The notes under the pieces were generated by a model that was given only the letters and a program-made list of their open reading frames with translations, did no database searches and was not told the origin of the DNA. From positions 463,088 through 527,087 of the forward strand of contig NZ_JQBM01000001.1 in NCBI RefSeq assembly GCF_001437355.1: a stretch of DNA of 64,000 nt, in the 5' to 3' direction. Source of the DNA: Weissella viridescens. GTDB lineage: Bacteria; Bacillota; Bacilli; Lactobacillales; Lactobacillaceae. This document shows, piece after piece, positions 52,495 to 59,590 of this stretch (its first letter is position 1; each line of letters begins with the position of its first letter). The position numbers were made by a program, and so were the translations under genes.

Positions 52495-52776
52495 ATGGCT
52501 GATTATACTGAAAAAGAACAAAAGGTTGTTTCAAATATTGCTGACACAATTGAAAAGTTAGATGATTCAATTGCCAAGCTTGACACATTGGAATCTGATT
52601 CAAAGTCACATTCAATTAAAGAATGGTACGACGAGCACAAAGCTATTCACGAAATTAAGCACATCTTGAGTGAAATCGGTAAGTACGGTAAGTACGATGA
52701 AAAAGAAGCTCTTGCTGATGAAAAGGAACTCGAAAAGTTTATCGGAAGCCTTGATTCAGACGCTTCATCAAAATAA
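52495..52776 (+). CDS. Small charged helical protein, unknown function
   Basis: 93 residues, acidic, all helical in appearance ('EKEQKVVSNIADTIEKLDDSIAKLDTLES', then 'HEIKHILSEIGKYGKYDEKEAL'). No cysteine, no signal, no membrane segment. GGAGG precedes the ATG, with a clear promoter and terminator, so it is a real single gene, possibly stress-related by its type. No family recognised. Confidence 0.8.
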   Translation: MADYTEKEQKVVSNIADTIEKLDDSIAKLDTLESDSKSHSIKEWYDEHKAIHEIKHILSEIGKYGKYDEKEALADEKELEKFIGSLDSDASSK

Positions 52777-52787
52777 TTAACAGTAAA

Positions 52788-52822
52788 TAAAAAGTAGATC
52801 GCAAATGCGGTCTACTTTTTTT
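52788..52822 (+). terminator. Terminator of the small helical protein gene
   Basis: Stem AAAGTAGATCGCA / TGCGGTCTACTTT with T7. Confidence 0.9.
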
Positions 52823-52949
52823 GTGGTTTCGATTTTGATGCTTTGATGACCCCGGTGAGAATGAAACGTGTGAAAAAAAGCGCCTTAAATTATAGACCTA
52901 TTTTTTAGCGGGTTTAGTCTAATTAAAACGCTCCTGTATTTAGTGCACA

Positions 52950-52984
52950 AAAAAAGCAACCACCGTAGTGATTGCTTTTTTAAG
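52950..52984 (-). terminator. Terminator after the DUF308 gene
   Basis: Minus strand stem of AAGCAATCACTA with GGTGGTTGCTT, followed by T6-7. Confidence 0.85.
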
Positions 52985-52988
52985 CGTC

Positions 52989-53510
52989 TTAGAACGCCTT
53001 AACGATTTCCATAACACCAAAGACAAGCAAGTATGCTGCCAACAAAGCAACAACAAATGACAAGCCAAAGGCTGGGCTGAACATCATTACAATTCCAAGG
53101 ATAAGACCAATGATTGCCATGATAACAACAAACCAGTAGTATCCCTTACCAACTTGCTTAATGTACTTAGCTGCCCATAGTTCGAACAATGAATCCATTA
53201 CCATACCAATGGCAACGGAGATCCAAACGTAGATAGCACCAAAGCTAGCAGGCCAGATAATGATGGCAAGACCAACGATAATATCCAAAATAGCAAGGAA
53301 TGTTAACATTCCTGTACTCTTCATTCCAATACTACGTAGGTGTCCACGTTGTGAGAAATGCAAAATTCCATCAATAATCATGAAAATTCCGATTACGATT
53401 ACGATTGCTGCCAAAGATCCACCAGGGAACTTCAAAACAACAAACGCAAGAACGAGTGACAAAATTCCAAGCACTAGGCTGAAAATGTCAAAACCTTTAC
53501 TCTGGTTCAT
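52989..53510 (-). CDS. HdeD/DUF308-family membrane protein
   Basis: 173 residues with six hydrophobic helices in three repeating pairs ('IFSLVLGILSLVLAFVVL', 'GIFMIIDGILHF', 'ILDIIVGLAIIIWP' and so on), the pattern of the HdeD/DUF308 family. Function unknown in Gram-positives; often linked to envelope or acid stress. AGGG upstream of the ATG. Confidence 0.85.
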   Translation of the reverse strand: MNQSKGFDIFSLVLGILSLVLAFVVLKFPGGSLAAIVIVIGIFMIIDGILHFSQRGHLRSIGMKSTGMLTFLAILDIIVGLAIIIWPASFGAIYVWISVAIGMVMDSLFELWAAKYIKQVGKGYYWFVVIMAIIGLILGIVMMFSPAFGLSFVVALLAAYLLVFGVMEIVKAF

Positions 53511-53607
53511 AATAACCCTCCAATAGTTAATATTACTTTTTTATAACAGGCTTTATGATACCATATCGTCAGTTTTTAATCAAAACTCCATTAAAAACCA
53601 TTAAAAT

Positions 53608-54495
53608 TTAACTGGCAGTTGCAGTACCATTCGCATAGTTAATCGTTACCCCTGGTTGCACATTTGGAATAAACACATTGTATTGAATGCTACCATCCGT
53701 CGACTTAGCTTCTAGTTTGGAACCTGATGGTACTAGATTAGCCCCATCATAAATTGGCGTCACGCGATAACGAATTGTTTTATGTTGATCTAACCCTTTA
53801 CGGACAATCGATTCGTAATAATTTTGACCTGTGTTACTAGGATCCCCATTCGAAGCTTGGTTAGCCCAAGTTGTTTGGGTCGTGATGTTTCGTGGATTGG
53901 CTTCAGAAGCGTCAAATCCCTTAACACCACCAGCTAACGCATAGGCAATCGAATGACCGCGGTTGTATAATACTTGGTCACCATTTAACCGCATTTGATG
54001 CCAACCAATTGGATTGATCTTTTTATCATTCCCCGTATGTTCACGCTTTCGGTATTCCCGACTTGTATTGTTTAAATATGCGTTTGCCACCCCTGGTCGT
54101 CCCTTTTGATCTAATTGCGCTAACTGCACGTACGGCGCAACAGTAACATTGGCATTTAAATCATTTTGATTATTATTAATCACGTAGGCACCAGAACCAT
54201 TAAATTGTAGATTATTGGCCCCTAATTGCTGTTTAACATTTGGCGTAACAACACTAGCAGCTTGTGTCTGTGTTGGGTGCACACTTGCGCCGCCAGATTG
54301 ACTCATTTTAAGTGATCCTGTTTTACTACGAGTGGATGTGTTTTTTGGTAAGTAGGTACTCTGACTAAACTGCTTAACTTGGTCTTCTGAAATCAAGCCA
54401 AAGTGTTGACCAACCAATAATGCACCAGCAACAGCCAATCCAGCAATAGTGATTTTCTTGCCGTTCATACCTTGTTTTTTACGTCGTCTTGCCAT
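53608..54495 (-). CDS. endA: EndA-like membrane-anchored DNA/RNA non-specific endonuclease
   Basis: 295 residues. Basic N-terminus and one transmembrane anchor (about 13-33), a Ser/Thr/Gln linker, and then the beta-beta-alpha metal nuclease domain with 'LYNRGHSIAYALAGGVKGFDASEANPRNITTQTTWANQA', which matches EndA nucleases of streptococci and lactobacilli. The DRGH motif is N178-R-G-H181; the catalytic His is kept, and the Asn of 'NITTQTTWANQA' gives the metal ligand. Degrades one DNA strand during uptake or extracellular DNA (family knowledge). The upstream region carries the AGTTTAACCTAA motif shared with the XRE operators. Confidence 0.9.
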   Translation of the reverse strand: MARRRKKQGMNGKKITIAGLAVAGALLVGQHFGLISEDQVKQFSQSTYLPKNTSTRSKTGSLKMSQSGGASVHPTQTQAASVVTPNVKQQLGANNLQFNGSGAYVINNNQNDLNANVTVAPYVQLAQLDQKGRPGVANAYLNNTSREYRKREHTGNDKKINPIGWHQMRLNGDQVLYNRGHSIAYALAGGVKGFDASEANPRNITTQTTWANQASNGDPSNTGQNYYESIVRKGLDQHKTIRYRVTPIYDGANLVPSGSKLEAKSTDGSIQYNVFIPNVQPGVTINYANGTATAS

Positions 54496-54520
54496 GTGTG
54501 TTCCTCATATCCTTTTGTTA

Positions 54521-54534
54521 AGTTTAACCTAAAA
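54521..54534. promoter_or_regulatory. XRE-operator-like site upstream of endA
   Basis: AGTTTAACCTAAAA here, TTTTAGGTTAAACT on the coding strand, matching the core TTAGGTTAAACYT of the XRE promoter site. Confidence 0.45.
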
Positions 54535-54584
54535 CTCTATTAAACCACAAAAAAAGCCAATTAACATCATTGGCTTTTAAAATA

Positions 54585-54971
54585 TCATGATTTTTTTGCT
54601 TTGCGCCGGGCAAAAACTCCTAAGCGATGGCGGATTTGATCAGGCGCTAGATGTTCTTGAAGGATTGGTAAAGCACGCTTGGGCTTACCACCTACAAATT
54701 CTAACGTGCGGCCTGACATATCAGGTTGACCCGCTGAAACCTTTTGATTTGGTTTAATTTTAATGATAATACCACGATAGTAGACATTTAAAATGATTTC
54801 TAAACTAACGTACTCAACTTGCTCCCAAGGGACAATAATGTAGCCACCTTTATTAGAACGAAATTCAATTCCTTTTGTTCCATAAAATAGGTATCCCGGT
54901 TGAATATTAACTGGTGATAACAACGCATTGGCTGGTGCTTTTAATTCGGGTTGTTTGGTTTCTTGTGCCAT
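54585..54971 (-). CDS. manO: DUF956 family protein (ManO)
   Basis: 128 residues without membrane segments ('GYLFYGTKGIEFRSNKGGYIIVPWEQVEYVSL', a PH-like beta domain with a basic C-terminal tail). The family is known from mannose PTS operons, where it is thought to regulate or accompany ManXYZ. It lies about 70 bases after manZ, across a hairpin. Confidence 0.9.
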   Translation of the reverse strand: MAQETKQPELKAPANALLSPVNIQPGYLFYGTKGIEFRSNKGGYIIVPWEQVEYVSLEIILNVYYRGIIIKIKPNQKVSAGQPDMSGRTLEFVGGKPKRALPILQEHLAPDQIRHRLGVFARRKAKKS

Positions 54972-55010
54972 AGCGCACAGCCTCCCTTTTCATTTAACGA
55001 TTATGTATAA

Positions 55011-55038
55011 AAACTGGTAGAAGCTACCAGTTTTTTTA
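55011..55038. terminator. Hairpin between manZ and manO
   Basis: AAAACTGGTAG-CTT-CTACCAGTTTTT on the minus strand, T-rich on both sides. Partial termination would lower manO expression relative to manXYZ. Confidence 0.8.
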
Positions 55039-55040
55039 GA

Positions 55041-56006
55041 TTAAGCCATAATACCTAAGGCATAGGCTAAGATTCCAACAGCGAACAATCCGAAGATGAT
55101 TACAATTGGTGAAACATGCTTACGAAGTAGCCATAGAACGACAAACATCAAAAGCAATGGTGCCAATCCTGGGATCAATTGATTCAATGTATCTTGAACC
55201 GTCGTAATTTTAACGGCCCCCAAATTCTGACCACCTTTAATTTTACCAGCGATATCAGTGATTGTTTGTGGACTTAGGTGTCCTGTATTAATTTGCTTGG
55301 CAAGTGCATCTGTATCGACATAACTACCCTTTTGCAAATTAACCTTAGAAAGTACCATTGGGAAATTCATCGTGGTCCAACGCGGAACCAACACTCCCAT
55401 AATAAACATTCCTAGAATCGATGCACCAGTGGTTAACTTTTGCATCATCCCCCCACCCAAGTTCTGGGTGATATTTGTTCCTTCACGATAACCCAATTCT
55501 TGGGTGTACCACAAGAAGGCCATACGCATGATATTCCAAACAACGAAGAAGATGATTGGTCCAAGAATTTGACCACTTTGTGCTAACCCCGCTGCAAAGG
55601 CTCCCAAAACTGGACGAACTGTTCCCCACCAGATTGGATCACCTACACCAGCTAAAGGTCCCATCATTCCAACTTTAACACTGTTAATGGCTTCATCATC
55701 AATATCAGCGCCATTAGCTTTTTGCTCTTCCATCGCCATTTCGACACCAAGAATAGGTGAGGCCACATATGGATGTGTGTTGAAAAACTCTAAGTGCCGC
55801 TTAAGTGCCGCAGCACGATCTTCTTTTGTTTTATAAAGACGCTTGATTGTTGGTACCATGGCATAAGCCCAACCAACGTTTTGCATACGCTCATAGTTCC
55901 AAGCCGCCTGGAGGAAAGTTGAACGCCACCAGGTTGCATAACGATCACCCTTTGTTAGGTGAACCTCGTTCATTTGTACTTGCTTTTCTTGTACTGAATT
56001 ACTCAT
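55041..56006 (-). CDS. manZ: PTS mannose/fructose/sorbose IID component
   Basis: 321 residues: membrane subunit of the mannose-type PTS transporter ('STFLQAAWNYERMQNVGWAYAMVPTIKRLY', 'GVEMAMEEQKANGADIDDEAINSVKVGMMGPLAGVGDPIWWGTVRPV'). Forms the sugar channel with ManY. Starts 18 bases after the manY stop. Confidence 0.96.
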   Translation of the reverse strand: MSNSVQEKQVQMNEVHLTKGDRYATWWRSTFLQAAWNYERMQNVGWAYAMVPTIKRLYKTKEDRAAALKRHLEFFNTHPYVASPILGVEMAMEEQKANGADIDDEAINSVKVGMMGPLAGVGDPIWWGTVRPVLGAFAAGLAQSGQILGPIIFFVVWNIMRMAFLWYTQELGYREGTNITQNLGGGMMQKLTTGASILGMFIMGVLVPRWTTMNFPMVLSKVNLQKGSYVDTDALAKQINTGHLSPQTITDIAGKIKGGQNLGAVKITTVQDTLNQLIPGLAPLLLMFVVLWLLRKHVSPIVIIFGLFAVGILAYALGIMA

Positions 56007-56024
56007 TGTACTCTTCCCCCAAGC

Positions 56025-56837
56025 CTAGTAATTATTTAAAATTGCATCAATTTGGTCACCAGATGATCCTGAACTTGAACCACCTTCGCTTCCACCACCA
56101 TCATTTCCACCATTAAATCGTGGTGAAAGTTGTAGGTAAATAAGTGCCAAAACCAAACCGATAATTCCCATTGCAATCAAATTCAATTCGGTTACTGCAG
56201 AAAGGGCAAATCCCAAGAAGAAGAAAGGCCATAGTTCCGGCGTGGCCATCATGTTGATAACCATGGCATATCCAACTACCACAATGAAACCACCGGCAAC
56301 GGCTAATCCCTTTGTAATGACATCTGGAATTGCATTCAAAGCTGCATTAACTGGGCCTGCGCCAACTGCGATAACGATAATCGTTGGAATCGCAATTCGC
56401 AAACCTTGTAAGGTCAGTGCCGCCATATTCACCGCATCGAGACCACGTAAGCTTCCCTTTTCGGCTTGTCGGTCAGCGACATGGGCCAAAACAACTGTTA
56501 AGGTACGTACACCAATCGTTAAGACTTGTCCAGCAATGGCTAGCGGAACCGCAATCGCCATTCCTTCATAGACACTAACTTGGGCTGGTCCGGTAACTAG
56601 ATAGGCTGAGACAACCGACGCCAAAGCTGCATCGGGGGCCACGGCAGCTCCAATGTTCATCCATCCTAGGGCGAGCATTTGAAGAGTTCCCCCCAAAATA
56701 ATTCCTTCAGTTACATGCCCATTGGCTAGACCAATCAGTGTTGCTGCAACAATTGGCTGTTGGAATTGAAACTCATCTAAGATGCCATCCATCCCCGCCA
56801 AAAATGAAATTAATACTACAAAAAACGCTGAAATCAT
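56025..56837 (-). CDS. manY: PTS mannose/fructose/sorbose IIC component
   Basis: 270 residues with about eight hydrophobic segments ('FLAGMDGILDEFQFQQPIVAATLIGLANG', 'GTLQMLALGWMNIGAAVAPDAALASV'). A Gly/Ser-rich C-terminal tail precedes 'DQIDAILNNY'. Operon partner of manX and manZ. Confidence 0.96.
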   Translation of the reverse strand: MISAFFVVLISFLAGMDGILDEFQFQQPIVAATLIGLANGHVTEGIILGGTLQMLALGWMNIGAAVAPDAALASVVSAYLVTGPAQVSVYEGMAIAVPLAIAGQVLTIGVRTLTVVLAHVADRQAEKGSLRGLDAVNMAALTLQGLRIAIPTIIVIAVGAGPVNAALNAIPDVITKGLAVAGGFIVVVGYAMVINMMATPELWPFFFLGFALSAVTELNLIAMGIIGLVLALIYLQLSPRFNGGNDGGGSEGGSSSGSSGDQIDAILNNY

Positions 56838-56874
56838 GCGTTTATCCTCCTCTAATAGCGTTTAGGTTCCATGA

Positions 56875-57858
56875 TTAATCTTTCAATAAAGCGAAAATGT
56901 CTTTACTTGGATCACTTGGTACCTTACGAACGTCAAATTTAACTCCTTGTGCTCGCAACTCTTCTAAGCACTGCACATCTGCGCTATCAACGGCAATGGC
57001 ATTCGTAACCATCCGCTTTCCTTCAGAATGTGACATTGAACCAATGTTAACTTCTGTTAATTTAACACCAGCTGCGACTGCTCTTTCAACATCTTGTGGT
57101 GTTTCAAAAAGCAACATGGTCTTGAGTCCCTTAAATCGTGGATCATCCCATACATCCACTAATTTTTGAATTGGTACAACATTTACCTTTACACCAACTG
57201 GTGCTGCTTGTACAAGTAATGTCTTTCGCAAATCATCATGTGCGACTGTATCAGAAACAACAATGATGCGATCTGGTTGAACGGCTTTCGTCCAAGCTGT
57301 GGCAACTTGACCATGCAATAACCGTGAATCAATTCGAGCCAACCGAATATCCATCGTTGCTTCACCCGTATGCTCAACTTTATTGATGTCGGTCGCTGGC
57401 GCGCTTGGTGTTGTTTCCATGGCTGCATCTGCTTCTGTAGGTGCTTCTTCAGTTGTTTGTGTTCGTTCTGGAATTGTATTAATTCCATTTTGTGCGACAT
57501 CTATTAAAGCATGCGCAATCTCACTCGCTTTTTCCATTGTAAAACGGGCCCCATATGCTTCGATGAGCATCGGCAAATTCAATCCGGTAATAATCGCCAT
57601 CCGTTCTGGATGTTCCGCTTGAATTCGTGATGCTGCATTAAATGGTGATCCTCCCCATAAATCAACCAAAAACAATACTTCGCCAGTCTCTGTTGCTTCC
57701 CCAAGTGCTTGCGTGAAGTGTTGCATCAAATCTTCTGGTCCTTCATTTGGCATGAAAGTAACCACTTCAACATCTTCTTGCTGTCCAAAAATCATTTCAC
57801 CTGATTGTTGGATTCCCTTGGCAAATTCCCCATGACTTGCAATTATGAATTTAACCAT
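56875..57858 (-). CDS. manX: PTS mannose IIAB component
   Basis: 327 residues: IIA domain (1-130) starting MVKFIIASHGEFAKG with phospho-His H9, a Thr/Ala-rich linker (about 135-165), and IIB domain with 'LARIDSRLLHGQVATAW' (phospho-His in RLLHGQ). Phosphoryl transfer from HPr to sugar entering through ManYZ. ATG 57858 (GGAGAGG upstream) is used; the frame extends to 57891. First gene of the operon, behind a perfect cre site. Confidence 0.96.
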   Translation of the reverse strand: MVKFIIASHGEFAKGIQQSGEMIFGQQEDVEVVTFMPNEGPEDLMQHFTQALGEATETGEVLFLVDLWGGSPFNAASRIQAEHPERMAIITGLNLPMLIEAYGARFTMEKASEIAHALIDVAQNGINTIPERTQTTEEAPTEADAAMETTPSAPATDINKVEHTGEATMDIRLARIDSRLLHGQVATAWTKAVQPDRIIVVSDTVAHDDLRKTLLVQAAPVGVKVNVVPIQKLVDVWDDPRFKGLKTMLLFETPQDVERAVAAGVKLTEVNIGSMSHSEGKRMVTNAIAVDSADVQCLEELRAQGVKFDVRKVPSDPSKDIFALLKD

Positions 57859-57911
57859 AGCGCCCTCTCCTTTAAAAAGTTCTGGATCCATTGATCCTTA
57901 TTACAAACTTT

Positions 57912-57948
57912 ATTCTACATGACTATTCTTGTTTTGTAAACGTTTTCA
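57912..57948 (-). promoter_or_regulatory. manXYZ promoter overlapped by a perfect cre site
   Basis: Plus-strand TGTAAACGTTTTCA (57935-57948); its reverse complement TGAAAACGTTTACA matches TGWAANCGNTNWCA fully. The same bases supply the -35 (TTTACA, 57935-57940), with a 17-base spacer and TAGAAT (57912-57917). CcpA binding should block polymerase. Confidence 0.88.
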
Positions 57949-57964
57949 TAAAATAGATTTTCAT

Positions 57965-57992
57965 AAAAAAAAGACCAGTTTCCTGGTCTCTT
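57965..57992 (-). terminator. Terminator after aspA
   Basis: AGACCAG-GAAA-CTGGTCT followed by T8, minus strand. Confidence 0.95.
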
Positions 57993-58004
57993 TGCGCCAT
58001 ATTC

Positions 58005-59426
58005 CTAACTGTTCTTGAAAACAAGGCCATGTTCAGGTGTTCGTGCGTTCTTAACAATTTTATCAACTGCGAAAACTTCATCTAATTGTTCCTCAGTAAA
58101 CTCACCTGTTTCCTCGGCTAACTCACGTAGAGGTCGATTTGTTTTCAAAGCTTGCTTAGCTAAGTTGGACGCCTTTTGATATCCAATAATAGCTGCCATT
58201 GCCGTTGTATATGAAATCGATAAATCAATGTCTTGTTCTAAGCGTTCTTCATTTGGTGTAATACCCGTAATCGCGTTTTCACGGAATGTTTTCAATACCT
58301 GTGTCAAATGATCAACTGAAGCAAATAAACGATATAACATCACTGGTTCAAAAGCATTTAATTCAAGTTGTCCCGCTTCAACGGCATTCGTGACAGTGAT
58401 ATCATTTCCCATCACTTCAAAGGCAACTTGGTTAACAACCTCAGGAATCACTGGGTTAACTTTCCCAGGCATGATTGAACTACCTGCTTGACGAGCTGGT
58501 AAATTAATTTCATTAAGGCCCGAACGTGGTCCCGAACTTAACAAACGTAAATCATTTGCAATTTTTGAAAGATCGACCGCTAATGATTTTAACGCCGCTG
58601 AAAGTTGTAAGAAGCTGTCCAAGTTTTGTGTTGCATCAAATAGGTCTGAGGCTTGCTCTAGTTCTAGTCCCGTCACTGCGTTCAATTCAGGAATGATATG
58701 TTCTTGATAATATCGTGAGACGTTAATTCCTGAACCAATCGCAGAACCGCCAAGGTTTAATACATGTAAATCAGCTTGTGCCTTATCAATTCGATTCAAA
58801 TCACGCTTAAGTGGCTTCAAATAGGCATGAAATGAATTTCCCAAGGTCATTGGCACAGCATCTTGGAGCTGTGTGCGTCCCATTTTATAAACATCTTCAA
58901 ATTCTTCCGCCTTAGATCCTAAAGCAGCCATGAGCTTTTCAATTTCCAACATTAGTGGTTTCACAATATGAATAAGCGCTAATTTTCCCGCAGACGGAAA
59001 GACATCATTGGTACTTTGGCTCTTATTCACATGATCATTAGGGTTAATGTATTGATATTCCCCTTTTTCATGCCCTGATTTTGTTAAAGCAACATTGGCA
59101 ATAACTTCATTGGCATTCATGTTCATACTTGTTCCCGCACCACCTTGAATTGGATCAAGTGGAAACATATTTTCATAGTCAACAGGTTGACTCAACAATT
59201 CATCAGTTGCCGTCAAAATGGCATCCGCAACATCAGTATCTAACGTCCCTGCCCCTTTATTAGCTTTTGCGGCAGCTGCTTTAATTTGAATCAAGGCTTT
59301 AACCAAGTTCGCATTTACATGATCTTTGGTAATTGCAAAGTTTTCTAAAGCTCGCATCGTATGGATACCATAGTAAGCTTGATCTGGTACTTCCATTTGT
59401 CCTAATGAATCTGATTCAATTCGCAT
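58005..59426 (-). CDS. aspA: Aspartate ammonia-lyase
   Basis: 473 residues of the fumarase/aspartase superfamily: 'YYGIHTMRALENF' near the N-terminus, 'GAGTSMNMNANEVIAN', 'SQSTNDVFPSA' and the signature 'GSSIMPGKVNP'. The aspartase-type start (MRIESDSLGQMEVP) and length favour AspA over class II fumarase, though the split is not absolute. ATG 59426 follows GGGGA; the longer frame is not used. Yields fumarate and ammonia from aspartate. Confidence 0.9.
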   Translation of the reverse strand: MRIESDSLGQMEVPDQAYYGIHTMRALENFAITKDHVNANLVKALIQIKAAAAKANKGAGTLDTDVADAILTATDELLSQPVDYENMFPLDPIQGGAGTSMNMNANEVIANVALTKSGHEKGEYQYINPNDHVNKSQSTNDVFPSAGKLALIHIVKPLMLEIEKLMAALGSKAEEFEDVYKMGRTQLQDAVPMTLGNSFHAYLKPLKRDLNRIDKAQADLHVLNLGGSAIGSGINVSRYYQEHIIPELNAVTGLELEQASDLFDATQNLDSFLQLSAALKSLAVDLSKIANDLRLLSSGPRSGLNEINLPARQAGSSIMPGKVNPVIPEVVNQVAFEVMGNDITVTNAVEAGQLELNAFEPVMLYRLFASVDHLTQVLKTFRENAITGITPNEERLEQDIDLSISYTTAMAAIIGYQKASNLAKQALKTNRPLRELAEETGEFTEEQLDEVFAVDKIVKNARTPEHGLVFKNS

Positions 59427-59557
59427 TTTTATTGTTTCCCCTGTTATCGTTTTTCTTATTTTAAACAATTCGACCAACGCCTTCAAGTCATTTTAAAGAA
59501 TATGTAAACTAATGCGACACGAATTCTGGTTCAATTAATTAAACTATCGGAAAATGC

Positions 59558-59563
59558 TATAAT
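59558..59563 (+). promoter_or_regulatory. Promoter of the YfhO-like gene
   Basis: TGCTATAAT extended -10, 28 bases before the ATG (ribosome site GAGGAG). Confidence 0.8.
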
Positions 59564-59590
59564 AGAAACACTATCTATCGAGGAGTTCTT

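Noticed and set aside
57860..57960. Sigma-54 (-24/-12) promoter for manXYZ, as in some other Firmicutes
   Set aside because: I found no TGGCAC-N5-TTGC; a sigma-A promoter with cre fits better.
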